Part shown: in pieces, positions 24,678 through 34,718 of the stretch
Layout: every line of letters begins with the position of its first letter
Numbering within the stretch: the first letter of the stretch is position 1
DNA from: a bacterium
GTDB taxonomy: Bacteria > Zixibacteria > MSB-5A5 > GN15 > FEB-12
Assembly: GCA_016708025.1 (NCBI GenBank)
Contig: JADJGQ010000003.1
Coordinates: forward strand, 248,001 to 312,000
Direction of reading: 5' to 3'
Length of the DNA: 64,000 bases
Position numbers and translations under genes: made by a program
Notes under the pieces: model-generated
The model's input: the letters and a program-made list of their open reading frames with translations, nothing else
The model's database searches: none
What the model was told of the DNA's origin: nothing

Positions 24678-26663
24678 ATGTGCGGCATAGCCGGCTATTT
24701 TCAATTGCATGAATCTCGACCACCCGATCAAGAACTGATCGGACGTATGGTCAATATCCTGCGCCACCGCGGACCGGATGAATTCGGCGTCTACCTGAGC
24801 GACCGCGCGGTTCTCGGGCATGCCCGCCTTTCGATCATCGATCTCTCCACCGGCCAGCAGCCGCTCTGCAACGAGGATGGGACTATCTGGATCACCTTCA
24901 ATGGTGAGATATTCAATTATATAGAGCTGCGCCCTGAACTGGAAAAACGCGGCCACAAATTCCGTACCTCCTCTGATACAGAGGTAATGGTTCATGCCTA
25001 CGAAGAGTGGGGAAAAGACTGCGTCCAGCATTTTAACGGTCAATTTTCCTTTGCTATCTACGACAGCAAAAAGCAGTCGCTCTTTGCGGCACGAGATCGC
25101 CTGGGAATCCGGCCTCTCTTCTATACTATGCATGACGGTCGCTTCTATTTTGCGTCGGAGATAAAGTCGCTTTTCTGCGATCCCTCTATCCCGCGCCGTT
25201 TAGATCTCTCCGGCCTGGATGAGATATTCACCTGGTGGACCACCGCGCCGCCACGTACTGCATTCGAAGGCATTAACGAGCTTGAGGCAGGCTGTCGGAT
25301 CGAGATCGTCAACGGCAAGGCAACTTCCGACCGTTACTGGCGGATGGAGTTCCCCGAGACGTTTGACCGGCAGCGTTCGGCTGACTCGTGGGCGGAGGAA
25401 CTTCATGCGTTGCTGGTAGATTCGGTTCGACTGCAGTTGCGCGCTGATGTCCCTGTTGGCGCATATCTCTCGGGTGGACTGGATTCATCCGCCACTACCG
25501 CCCTCATCAAGAATTTCACGCCGAACCGTGTAGAGACATTTTCGATCGCGTTCCAGGACAAGGCCTACGATGAATCCGACTATCAGAAGCAGATGGCGGA
25601 CTATCTCGGAACAAATCACCACCAGATCAAGTGTACCTATCAGAATATCGCGGCGAGTTTCCCGGATGTTATCTGGCATGCTGAGCGACCGATCGTCCGA
25701 ACCGCCCCTACCCCTCTCTTCCTGCTCTCGCAACTGGTTCGCGACACCAATTTTAAGGTGGTCCTGACCGGTGAAGGTTCGGATGAAATTCTGGGTGGAT
25801 ATGATATCTTCAAGGAAGCGTTGATACGGAATTTCTGGGCGCGTAATCCGGAGTCAGCTTGGCGTCCGGCCCTCTTGCAGAAGCTTTATCCGACCTTGCC
25901 GCTCTCCCCCGCCAAGGCGAAATTCTATCTGGAGACCTTCTACAAGGATGGACTCTCACAGACGGACAGCTACTATTTCTCCCATATGCAACGGATCACG
26001 ACGACCTCCAAAGTGAAGTCTTTCTTCACCAAAGAGGTCAAGGAACGGATCGACGGCCACGATTCGCTTCAGTCATTCGGCAAGGACCTTCCATCGAATA
26101 TCGGCAAATGGCATCCGCTGGCGAAAGCACAGTATCTCGAAGCAAAATCACTGTTGTCAGGCTACCTGCTCTCTTCGCAGGGGGATCGCGTTACGGCGGC
26201 GCATGGAGTTGAGGGGCGGTATCCATTCCTGGATCATCGAGTAGTGGAGTTTGCTACCACTATCCCGCCAAACCACAAGCTACTGGGCTTGAAAGAAAAG
26301 TTTGTCCTTAAGAAAGCGATGAAAAAGGAACTGCCGAAGGAGATCCTCCAGCGCGTCAAACAACCGTATATGGCGCCGGACTCCAACTCCTTTGTGCAGA
26401 CCGATTCCCCCGCGTATGTCAAAGAGATGCTGTCCGAAGAGGCATTGTCGCGGAGTGGACTTTTTAATCCGGTAATGGTGGGGAAACTTCAGGAGAAGTG
26501 CGGCAAGCTGGTCCATGCCCATCTCTCGTTTAAGGACAATATGTCGTTTGTGGGAATTCTCTCAGCGCAGTTGCTGGCCGACCGCTTCATTCATAACTTC
26601 GAGCAACCGAAGTCGCTTGCTCGACAGGACTACCGGACCTGGCATGAAAAGACCGGTCGCTAA
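24678..26663 (+). CDS. asnB: Asparagine synthase (glutamine-hydrolysing) AsnB-like amidotransferase
   Basis: A 661-residue protein starting MCGIAGYF, so the catalytic Cys2 of the class II glutaminase is present. The synthase domain has the PP-loop YLSGGLDSSATT (near 265), and the motif VVLTGEGSDEILGGYDIF is well conserved. It could make asparagine or amidate an acid carried on the upstream ACP or on a sugar. Such homologues are common in capsule and exopolysaccharide loci. It is the last gene of the nadE-ACP-ligase-asnB operon and is followed by a strong bidirectional terminator. Confidence 0.87.
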   Translation: MCGIAGYFQLHESRPPDQELIGRMVNILRHRGPDEFGVYLSDRAVLGHARLSIIDLSTGQQPLCNEDGTIWITFNGEIFNYIELRPELEKRGHKFRTSSDTEVMVHAYEEWGKDCVQHFNGQFSFAIYDSKKQSLFAARDRLGIRPLFYTMHDGRFYFASEIKSLFCDPSIPRRLDLSGLDEIFTWWTTAPPRTAFEGINELEAGCRIEIVNGKATSDRYWRMEFPETFDRQRSADSWAEELHALLVDSVRLQLRADVPVGAYLSGGLDSSATTALIKNFTPNRVETFSIAFQDKAYDESDYQKQMADYLGTNHHQIKCTYQNIAASFPDVIWHAERPIVRTAPTPLFLLSQLVRDTNFKVVLTGEGSDEILGGYDIFKEALIRNFWARNPESAWRPALLQKLYPTLPLSPAKAKFYLETFYKDGLSQTDSYYFSHMQRITTTSKVKSFFTKEVKERIDGHDSLQSFGKDLPSNIGKWHPLAKAQYLEAKSLLSGYLLSSQGDRVTAAHGVEGRYPFLDHRVVEFATTIPPNHKLLGLKEKFVLKKAMKKELPKEILQRVKQPYMAPDSNSFVQTDSPAYVKEMLSEEALSRSGLFNPVMVGKLQEKCGKLVHAHLSFKDNMSFVGILSAQLLADRFIHNFEQPKSLARQDYRTWHEKTGR

Positions 26664-26694
26664 GTAACGACTTTAGACCTGATAGGCAGATAGA

Positions 26695-26728
26695 GAAAAG
26701 GCCCATGACAAATGTCATGGGCCTTTTC
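26695..26728. terminator. Bidirectional terminator
   Basis: A perfect 16-bp inverted repeat (GAAAAGGCCCATGACA and its complement) with A-runs on one side and T-runs on the other. It lies between the convergent asnB gene (plus) and the large surface-protein gene (minus), so it can end transcription from both. Confidence 0.9.
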
Positions 26729-26746
26729 CTATTCATGTAGCTCGGA

Positions 26747-29700
26747 TTATCGGAGCAGCAGCATCTTCTTGCGATCCGACTGGTCACCAGAGACCATGCG
26801 GTAGAAGTAGATGCCCGAAGAGACTTGGTTGCCGGAGTTGTCGGTGGCATTCCAGCTGACGGTATGCTCACCGGCCTCCATTGCCTGATCAACCAGCGTC
26901 TTGACCTGCTGTCCGAGAACGTTGAAGATCTCGAGTCGCACCTGGCCGGCGGCCGGGAGATTGAAGGAGATCTGCGTGCTCGGGTTGAACGGGTTCGGAT
27001 AATTCTGACCGAGTGCAAAGCCGGACGGCAGCGTTCCCTTGCCGGCAGCGCGGGTGATCGTGAAGTAGATCTCCTGGTTGCCACCGGTTACCTGGAAGCT
27101 GGTCTGCTTGCTCATATCCGCGATCAGCACTTCGCCATTCGGTTCGGAGCCTTTGCGCAATTCATAGCGCGACTGGCCAAACTGAGTCGGATCCCATGAA
27201 AGCGTCGCGGTAGCCGAAGACTGCCCGCCGACATTTCCTTTCGGATTGACGGCGATCGTCCAGTGATTGGCGACCGAGATATCATCACGAACATCTTTGT
27301 AGAGTCTGTTCTGCGAGTTCATATCGAAAATACTCAGCCCGACCGAGTACTGCGGCATGGACGGCGGCTGCGGAAGCAAATGGCTCCGGGAATCGGTGCC
27401 AAGCAGGATGTTCGCCTGGCTGACGCCATCGATCGCCGCACCCTCGGCATGAATGGTCACGACACCAGTGGTCGCCGTGGTCATGGCAAGCGGCTGTGAG
27501 CCACCCGAGGAGACCGGCATGCCGCACGTTGCATTCAGCGTCGCGGCAGAGGTCAACTTGATCCAGTAGCCGGAGTTGGCGCTGATATCGGTTACCGGCA
27601 GATAGACGCCGTCAAATCCGAAGATCGCTTCGATATTGCCCGAAGGAGTGGTGGTCGGAGTGACCGTGCAATTCGGCGCACCAACCAGATTCCAGCCGGC
27701 GGACAACGAGGCCGAAGCATCAGTCACGGCGACTCCGGAGAGCATGAAGACAGTAGCTTCCGGCATCTTAACCCAATATCCCTTGCCGCCAGTCAGAGTA
27801 GACGGTTCAGCATATTGACCGGAGAATTCGAAAACCGCCTCGGCTGTCGGGAAAACAGCGCTGACAGTCGGGGTCTCCGGAATAACCGGCAATGAAACCA
27901 GATTCCAGCCGGCATCGAGAACGAGATTGGCGAACGAGACGCCCGCGCAATCGTCATCAAACCACTGGATGGTGTAGTATCGCGAAGTCTGGAGATCACA
28001 CACCTGATAAGAGGTCGTGGTGCGCATATCTGCGACGACAACCGTACCATTCGGCGAAGAGCCTTCGATCAGGCGATAATTGCGCTTGTCGCTCAGTTCC
28101 GCAGCATTCCAGCTGATCGTCGCGCAGCGCGGCGTACCCGCCGGAGCAACATTTCCGTGCGGATCCAGCTCCATCACCCAGTAGTAGCAGAGACCACCGG
28201 ATTGCTGGATGTCACGATAGAACGGTCCATCGACGCCACCCTTCCACAGGCGAAGCGAAGTGGTGTATTCGGGCGGAAGCGGAGCCGCCGGTGTAGTCTG
28301 GTCGCTGTTTCCCATTCCGATGATGACATCGGATGTATTAGTTGCCGATCCGGCAATCTCACCATCCACATGAATGGTAGCGGTCCAGTTGGTCGGCGGG
28401 AGCGTTGAAACAACGGTCACTGAGAAGGTGATCGAGTCGGCGGCGCCGAACGAATCAAAGGCTCTCAGCGTGACACTATAAAGCCCGGCCTGACCTACTG
28501 CTGGGGTCCAGCTCCATTGGCCGGTACCATCGCCGTTGTCAATGAAAGAGAGCGCGCCTGACGCGTTGGTGGACGCACTCAAAGTTAACGGATCGCTATC
28601 AGGATCAGTTGCCGAGAAGTCGACCGATACCAGTACTCCCTCGAGTATGACCTGCGGATCGACCGTGGTCACCATCACCGGCTCGCGGTTGATATTGTTG
28701 ACCGTGATAGTCACGATCTCGTCATCGGTATTGGTACCATCGGAAGCGGTGAAGGTCACCTGATAAACGCCGGACTGCGTGAAGTTCGGAGTGAATGAGA
28801 AGTTTCCAGTACCGTCGCCATTATCTATGAAATTCGCGCCGGAAGGAAGCGGCGATGCACTCAAAGTCGGGATCTCAGCTTCCGGATCGGTTGCTGAGAC
28901 GATGAAATTGAGCGGCTGGTTTTCGTCTACAGACTTGGCGCCGATGGCGGCAAGCACCGGCGGTTGGTCTGAAACGCCGATCGTCACCGTATTGGAGGCA
29001 AACGGCACTGATGCCTCGGTAGTTGAGAAAGCAGTGACGTGTGCCTGCCAGATCTCGCCATTGATCGTTTCATTAGCGGAGATCTTGTCGCCGCCTTCAG
29101 TATAGATCATAGCGATCTGCTGGGGGGAAAGCGGGTAATTGTAAATGCGGCAATCGTCGAGCATGCCGTTCCAGGCGAAAGAGCCTTGCGTAGCGCCGAC
29201 CAAAAGTCCCGGGTCGGTAACATCGCGCATATTGACAGGGAGTATTGTCGTATCAACCGGAGAGCCATCCACATAGAGGACCATCTCGCCGGTGGTATAG
29301 TTGAAGGTCACTGCGGCATGATACCAGTGATTGGCCTGGATCGTATTGGCGGCGGACTGCACGATGCGCCAGTCGCCGTTTTGTCCGGCGCTGAGACGCT
29401 GGTCAAATGCCACGCGCATGCCGTGACCGCCGGTGGCAGTCGTATTATGATCCCAGCCCGAGAGAATATGATTGAATACACCGTTCACGGTGTGATAGAT
29501 CCAGGCAGTCTTGGTGTAGGAGGCACGAGTCGGGAAGATATCACCCATCGTGATATAGCTGGTACCATCAAACTGATAGGCGCCATTTCCGTCGTGGCCG
29601 CCATTCGGCAGGTAGACCGGATTGCCCACCTTGTATCCGACTCCGCCATTTCCGGCGTAGTTTTCCAGAGAGTAATTCGGGCCACCTTCAAAAGGCATAT

Positions 29701-31075
29701 ACAGGATCATAGTCGGAGCGCCGTTCTTGAACCAGGCGGTTCCGGCGGTCGTGGCGCTGAGCGCAAGGTTGTAGTTCGCCTGCAAATCGCCATTGCCGAG
29801 AATGGTTAATTGTGGCGTTGTAAGACTGACCGTCGGGTCGGCGACTACTATATTGAAACTCTGATTGTCCGTCCCCTGCGTATTTGTGGCCATGATCGTG
29901 ACCGGGACAGAACCGGAAATCGTAGGCGTCCAGGTGATGAGGCCGCTGATCGGGTCGATCGTCATGCCGGGCGGAGCAACGGTCAGACTGAACGTCGGAT
30001 GTGGGCCACCATCGGCATCGGCATTGTACGCGTACGGCTTCCCGGCGATTGCGGCAGTGACTGGGCTTGACGTAAAGAGCGGCGAAGTCGCGATGATAGT
30101 CAGGGTATTGCTGGCAACTTCGGTTCCGGCGGCGCTGATAGAATAAGGAGTGACTTTCGCCTGCCAGATATCACCGACAGTGTTTTCCTGCTGCTTGATG
30201 CGATTATTCCCCGTCGAGTACATCGACATGATCTGTTCCGGGCTCAGTGCCGCGTTGAATATCTGTACCTCATCCATGGAGCCGGTATAGTTGCCGGTTC
30301 CGCGATAGGAACCGATCGCCAGCGACGGGTCGCTGACATTCTTCTGCGAGCCGGTCAGGATAGTGGTGTCTTCGGGAATTCCGTTCTTGTATAGAATCAT
30401 CTGGCCGCTGTTATAGTCGAATGTCACGGCCACGAAATACCAAGTATTGGTCAGGATCGACCAGCGATTTTTGGATTCCACCAGATTCCAGACGCCGTTA
30501 TGACCGGCGCGAAGGCGATCATCCAGGGTGAAGCCGAATCCGTGGCTGGTAGCGGCGGTGGCGCTGGAAGCGATCAACCAGTGGTTGACGCGCGAGACGG
30601 TTCGATAGACCCAGGCGGTCTTGGTATACGATGAATTGGTCGGGAAACTATTGCCGGCATTAAGGTAGTTGGTGCCGGTGAAACTGACACCGCCGGTGCT
30701 GTTGTAGCCGCTGGTCGCTGACCATGTCGTGGTCCCCGAAGATGTCGCCGTGATACCATTGCCGGAACGGTCCTGCAATGCCGCAGCGGCCCCTCCCTCA
30801 AATGGCATGTAGAGCGTCGCCATCGGGTTGCCATTGCGGAACCAAGCGGTTGATGACCGCGTGGCCGAGCCACCCAGGGTGAACGTGTTATTCAGATCAT
30901 CGTTGATCGTATTATTGCCGCTCGCGGAAGTGAGCGTTACCCCGCTGACAGATGGGGTCTGAGCCGATACGCCGGTAAGAGATACCAGCACGATCAGCAC
31001 AAGAATCGCGAATAATTTCGGGATTCCTGCCAAAAACGAACCATACGACGACAAGTTAACAGATACAGATTTCAT
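26747..31075 (-). CDS. Giant secreted LamG/Ig-repeat surface protein with type-A sorting domain
   Basis: A 1442-residue protein starting at the ATG at 31075 (GGAAGGG upstream). A signal peptide ends near VSAQ. Two concanavalin/LamG-like domains follow (about 80-290 and 440-660); each starts with YMPFEGG and contains a SYTKTAWxYxTV segment. Cadherin/Ig-like repeats come next (VDENQPLNFIVSATDPEAE; two copies of FIDNGDGTG). Two ILLG/LGTDS-type modules and a FlgD-like C-terminal sorting domain (GQNYPNPFNPSTQISFNLP, then GIYFYRMVSG and a basic LLLR end) complete it. It is probably exported by a type IX-like route and attached to surface glycan, where the LamG domains could bind sugars or matrix. 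Confidence 0.87.
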   Translation of the reverse strand: MKSVSVNLSSYGSFLAGIPKLFAILVLIVLVSLTGVSAQTPSVSGVTLTSASGNNTINDDLNNTFTLGGSATRSSTAWFRNGNPMATLYMPFEGGAAAALQDRSGNGITATSSGTTTWSATSGYNSTGGVSFTGTNYLNAGNSFPTNSSYTKTAWVYRTVSRVNHWLIASSATAATSHGFGFTLDDRLRAGHNGVWNLVESKNRWSILTNTWYFVAVTFDYNSGQMILYKNGIPEDTTILTGSQKNVSDPSLAIGSYRGTGNYTGSMDEVQIFNAALSPEQIMSMYSTGNNRIKQQENTVGDIWQAKVTPYSISAAGTEVASNTLTIIATSPLFTSSPVTAAIAGKPYAYNADADGGPHPTFSLTVAPPGMTIDPISGLITWTPTISGSVPVTIMATNTQGTDNQSFNIVVADPTVSLTTPQLTILGNGDLQANYNLALSATTAGTAWFKNGAPTMILYMPFEGGPNYSLENYAGNGGVGYKVGNPVYLPNGGHDGNGAYQFDGTSYITMGDIFPTRASYTKTAWIYHTVNGVFNHILSGWDHNTTATGGHGMRVAFDQRLSAGQNGDWRIVQSAANTIQANHWYHAAVTFNYTTGEMVLYVDGSPVDTTILPVNMRDVTDPGLLVGATQGSFAWNGMLDDCRIYNYPLSPQQIAMIYTEGGDKISANETINGEIWQAHVTAFSTTEASVPFASNTVTIGVSDQPPVLAAIGAKSVDENQPLNFIVSATDPEAEIPTLSASPLPSGANFIDNGDGTGNFSFTPNFTQSGVYQVTFTASDGTNTDDEIVTITVNNINREPVMVTTVDPQVILEGVLVSVDFSATDPDSDPLTLSASTNASGALSFIDNGDGTGQWSWTPAVGQAGLYSVTLRAFDSFGAADSITFSVTVVSTLPPTNWTATIHVDGEIAGSATNTSDVIIGMGNSDQTTPAAPLPPEYTTSLRLWKGGVDGPFYRDIQQSGGLCYYWVMELDPHGNVAPAGTPRCATISWNAAELSDKRNYRLIEGSSPNGTVVVADMRTTTSYQVCDLQTSRYYTIQWFDDDCAGVSFANLVLDAGWNLVSLPVIPETPTVSAVFPTAEAVFEFSGQYAEPSTLTGGKGYWVKMPEATVFMLSGVAVTDASASLSAGWNLVGAPNCTVTPTTTPSGNIEAIFGFDGVYLPVTDISANSGYWIKLTSAATLNATCGMPVSSGGSQPLAMTTATTGVVTIHAEGAAIDGVSQANILLGTDSRSHLLPQPPSMPQYSVGLSIFDMNSQNRLYKDVRDDISVANHWTIAVNPKGNVGGQSSATATLSWDPTQFGQSRYELRKGSEPNGEVLIADMSKQTSFQVTGGNQEIYFTITRAAGKGTLPSGFALGQNYPNPFNPSTQISFNLPAAGQVRLEIFNVLGQQVKTLVDQAMEAGEHTVSWNATDNSGNQVSSGIYFYRMVSGDQSDRKKMLLLR

Positions 31076-31423
31076 GAGATTTTCCCTTCCAGGTCTAATG
31101 CCAGCCAAATAAGCAAACAGGCTGCCATGAACAGAAGTTCATCCCTTGCCTGAGATCATTCTCCGGAATTCTTCTACCAGGCTACTTTCTGGCTGAATAT
31201 ATAGCTGAAACGAAGGTGATTAGCCGCTCTAATGCGCATACGAATGCATTTTTCAGGCAAGCGTTTGCGCAATGAGTCATAAGGGTGCCGATTGCAGGGA
31301 CTGCAGGATTGCGGGAAATAGGTCTAAGAAAGGACTGATTGAGTCTATAAAGAGACAGCGATTGCAGAACAGGTGAAAACGGTTTCCTGCTTGTTAGTAT
31401 ACAGCCGGTTCGATAAGGCTGGG
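31076..31423. other. Upstream region of the giant surface-protein gene
   Basis: About 350 bp. It carries a short hairpin (ATGAAC/GTTCAT, near 31127-31142) in the 5' leader of the surface-protein gene and the end of the deacetylase gene. I see no gene or strong promoter match. Confidence 0.4.
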
Positions 31424-32677
31424 CTAGTCGATGGTGTTTCCTACAAGATAAGCCGCAAGTCCGACTATGGAGGACAGGCCTAAAGCATAGATTTCGAGAT
31501 CATACAAGCTGTAAGCGGCCACAATCAGCACTACCGTATAGCCGACTATAAGCGCTTTCCTGCGGTAAACCATCCATTGAGACGGCAAGAATCGGCGGAT
31601 CCGATTGGCAATAAAAGCGATCACCAGAAAAGAGATAACATAGAGAGCAATGCACCAGACCCGTTCGCGCTCGAGCAGTGTTCGGGCGAGTCTGCCGTCG
31701 ACATAGGTCATGTTCGGGATCCCCATACGCAGAGGACCGGGAATGAGGTGATTCAGTGAACTATGTCGAAGAGATGAAGCCTGCATGAAACGAGAGGCGC
31801 CAAGGTCCGAAATCAACTGCGTTGCTCCCGCCGCGGTCGTGAATCGAAGGGTGGGATCCTGGCTGATCTCGGCAAGGAGATCTTTGAATTGTTGAAAGGT
31901 CATCACGCCGCGCTGGACATCCGACTCAATGAAATCATACGGATGAATCACTGCTGTAATCAGAGCGGAATTGGAGGATGGGAGATTTCTCGCTTCAGCG
32001 ATTGCTTCTTTTAACTGGTGAATACGACAGGTACCGGGGACATAAAGGAGGCGTGACTCTTTTAATGCCGGGCCGCGCGGATCTGCAGAGATGATCGAGA
32101 ATCCAACTGCTTCGGCGGCGCGAATCGTGTTGTCGTCGTAATTTCCCCACGGCGGGACAAATGAGACGATCGGACACTGGAACTGCTCTTGGAGTATGCT
32201 TTTGCCATGGGCAAGTCGGGCGACTTGCTGTTCATAGGTAAGCCCCTCAAACTCGGACATTTCACGCAAATCTTTGTTGGGAAGTGTCTGGTGCGTGCAG
32301 CCATGAACACAGAGTTCGACGAGCCCCTTGTCAATATAGGGCTTCAGCATGGCAACCTTCTCAGCGTCCATCAGGAGGCTGTCGGCCGGTTGAGAATTTC
32401 GGAATCCGTGTGCGGTCACACAAGGGATGGCGGCGAAAATGCACGGAAGCTGATGCTTATCCAGTTCCTCGAGGATCTGTGATTCAAGATAGGTGTTGCT
32501 GACGGCGCTGTAGTCATCGTAGCGCAGAACGATAGTCAGTGGCTGGTGCCCGTTTTTGGAGGGGAGCATACTTCCAAGGACCGCCAGGGCGGTCAGGAGG
32601 AGAACCACAACCAGCATCGCTGGTGCGATCACTCTTCGAGAGTATGAGTTGTGCGAACGAGATTTAGCTATCGCCAT
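31424..32677 (-). CDS. Membrane-anchored polysaccharide deacetylase-like protein
   Basis: A 417-residue protein with an N-terminal helix (about 18-36), an extracytoplasmic NodB-like domain and two or three C-terminal helices (about 340-415). The active-site pattern of the DUF2334/deacetylase group is visible: VLRYDDYSAV, CVHGCTHQT and SFVPPWGNYDD. It would remove acetyl groups from a polymer at the membrane. The C-terminal membrane helices are unusual for NodB proteins. It diverges from the flippase gene and belongs to the glycan locus by position. Confidence 0.78.
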   Translation of the reverse strand: MAIAKSRSHNSYSRRVIAPAMLVVVLLLTALAVLGSMLPSKNGHQPLTIVLRYDDYSAVSNTYLESQILEELDKHQLPCIFAAIPCVTAHGFRNSQPADSLLMDAEKVAMLKPYIDKGLVELCVHGCTHQTLPNKDLREMSEFEGLTYEQQVARLAHGKSILQEQFQCPIVSFVPPWGNYDDNTIRAAEAVGFSIISADPRGPALKESRLLYVPGTCRIHQLKEAIAEARNLPSSNSALITAVIHPYDFIESDVQRGVMTFQQFKDLLAEISQDPTLRFTTAAGATQLISDLGASRFMQASSLRHSSLNHLIPGPLRMGIPNMTYVDGRLARTLLERERVWCIALYVISFLVIAFIANRIRRFLPSQWMVYRRKALIVGYTVVLIVAAYSLYDLEIYALGLSSIVGLAAYLVGNTID

Positions 32678-33223
32678 GCAGTTACTCCACCATCACCTTA
32701 TCGTCATCAAACTGATTCTGCTACCATAAAGCTGACCCTTGGCGAGTAGAAATAAGGACAGCAGCGCATTTTCGGGTGTCGTTCGGGGATTGGATTGCGG
32801 TCCGAGCGGGCATTGCCCGACCAACCTGGGTAGAGACTACCAGACCAACCTTCCTCAATACGACTTCAGTAAATAATTGACTAGAATCCAGTCAATTAAC
32901 TTTGATTTGAGCAAATGTTGTGCCGATAGGGAAAACTCTTCCGGTTCGGCAGATTTTGACGGGGCATCCTGTCGTCTTAACCGGTTCTATCGGCAGTCCG
33001 GAGGTACGGGACTATACTGTGGACCAAGATTGTCCACAAGTCGCGCAGTCAGACAGGTAGTTTCGGAATCTTGGGAGTGCTCGTAGACAGACGGCACTCA
33101 ATACGTTACATTGGAGCGCTTTTCCCTATCTCCCCTGACCGGAGAACCGGACCTATGGGGCAAATCGGCGATGAACCGGGGAAAAGGTTGTCCGATACAG
33201 TACGAAGGACCTCAAATAACTAT
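32678..33223. other. Divergent intergenic region before the flippase gene
   Basis: About 545 bp between the deacetylase (minus) and the flippase (plus). The flippase frame remains open back to 33071, but the translated segment before the ATG at 33224 does not look like protein and lacks a good ribosome-binding site. No RNA gene or repeat was recognised. Confidence 0.4.
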
Positions 33224-34699
33224 ATGGCTCAATCTGTTGCTTCAGAAGCAAAGCTGATCGCCCGCCACTCGGCCGTTTACGGACTTGCCTCCGTTCTGGA
33301 CCGTGTGGTGAGCTTCATCATGCTGCCGGTGTATACCCGGTTGCTCACCCCGGCTGATTACGGGGTACTGGAGCTGCTATATCTGACCAACAGTGTCATT
33401 TCACTGGTGATCGGAATGGGGCTGGAATCGGCGGTCAGCCGGTTCTATTTCGACTTCGAAAAGGAAGAAGATCGAAACCGGGTGGTGGGGACCGCAGTGG
33501 TAGGCTATGGCGGCATGATGATCGCCATCAGTCTATTCCTGATGCTGTTCGCCGCCCCGATGGCCGGGCTGGTACTTGAGTCGAGCGATCAGGCGAATCT
33601 GCTGATCGTCTCGCTAGCGTCGCTCGGCATCGGCATGGTACTTCCGGTCTATTTCGCTTACATGCGGGTTCGCCAGAGATCGTTCGAATATATGATCACC
33701 AAAGTCGGGATGACGGTTCTGACGTTGGGGCTCAATATCCTCTTTGTCGTCGTTTATCCGTACGGGGTGATGGGGGTCTTGATGGCCACCCTGCTGACCA
33801 ACGTCGTTTTTCTGATCCTGCTCTCGATCACGACACTCCGGAAAACAGGGATCTCGGTCAAGTGGCCGCTCCTGCTGGATATGTTGAAATTTGGATGGCC
33901 GCTGATCCCGTCGAATATCGGCGCGTATATCGTTCAGGCTTCGGACCGCTATTTTGTCAAGGAGTACGTTTCGGTCGCGATGACCGGGATCTATTCACTT
34001 GGCTACAAGATCGGGACATTGGTCAATCAGTTCGTCACCTCCCCTTTCCTGCAGGTCTGGGCGCCGAGGCGATACGAGCTGTTTAATACCGAGGGGTACG
34101 AAAAGATCTACCCCAGGATCTTCACCTACTTCTGCACACTCAGCCTGTTTGTCGGGCTGATGATCTCGCTTCTGGCAAAAGAGATCATCAAAGTGGTCGC
34201 AGCAGAATCCTTTTGGGAAGCTTACAAAGTTGTACCGGTAGTGGTGCTGGCGTATATCATCTTTTCGTTTCACCATCATTTCAATATTGGAATCTTGATG
34301 AAGAAGGCGACAAAGTATGTCGCCTACGTCAACGTCCTGAATGGCATCCTGAATGTCATTCTCAATTTCCTGTTGATCAAGCCATTCGGAATATTCGGTG
34401 CAGCAGTCGCCACGCTTATCTGCTTTATCTTCAAGGCGGCGCTGACGTTCTATTTCTCGAACCGGCTCTACCCGATCCATATGGAGTGGCGGCGGGTCGG
34501 CTTGTTGTTCACAGTGGCGATCATCATTTTCTTCGCGGGGATCCAGGTGGATACCGGCTCGATCTGGCTGGATATTGCGGCCAAGACCGGGATAGGCTGC
34601 CTCTTCCCGGCGGCCCTGTTTGCGGTGAAGTTTTTCACCGACGAGGAGATGAAACGCCTCAAGCAGATCATCAAAACAAGGTCACTGAAGTTTGACTGA
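33224..34699 (+). CDS. Wzx/MATE-fold polysaccharide flippase
   Basis: A 491-residue membrane protein with 12-14 helices. It starts IARHSAVYGLASVLDRVVSF and LPVYTRLLTPADYGVLELLY, typical of polysaccharide-export MOP flippases (Wzx/RfbX-like). It moves lipid-linked repeat units across the inner membrane. The ATG at 33224 is chosen because the protein family begins at this point; AAGGAC lies about 15 bases upstream, rather far. An in-frame ATG at 33155 is an alternative. It overlaps the frame of the next gene, whose likely ATG is 19 bases after the stop. Confidence 0.85.
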   Translation: MAQSVASEAKLIARHSAVYGLASVLDRVVSFIMLPVYTRLLTPADYGVLELLYLTNSVISLVIGMGLESAVSRFYFDFEKEEDRNRVVGTAVVGYGGMMIAISLFLMLFAAPMAGLVLESSDQANLLIVSLASLGIGMVLPVYFAYMRVRQRSFEYMITKVGMTVLTLGLNILFVVVYPYGVMGVLMATLLTNVVFLILLSITTLRKTGISVKWPLLLDMLKFGWPLIPSNIGAYIVQASDRYFVKEYVSVAMTGIYSLGYKIGTLVNQFVTSPFLQVWAPRRYELFNTEGYEKIYPRIFTYFCTLSLFVGLMISLLAKEIIKVVAAESFWEAYKVVPVVVLAYIIFSFHHHFNIGILMKKATKYVAYVNVLNGILNVILNFLLIKPFGIFGAAVATLICFIFKAALTFYFSNRLYPIHMEWRRVGLLFTVAIIIFFAGIQVDTGSIWLDIAAKTGIGCLFPAALFAVKFFTDEEMKRLKQIIKTRSLKFD

Positions 34700-34718
34700 T
34701 CAGGTCCGGGAGTTTGCC

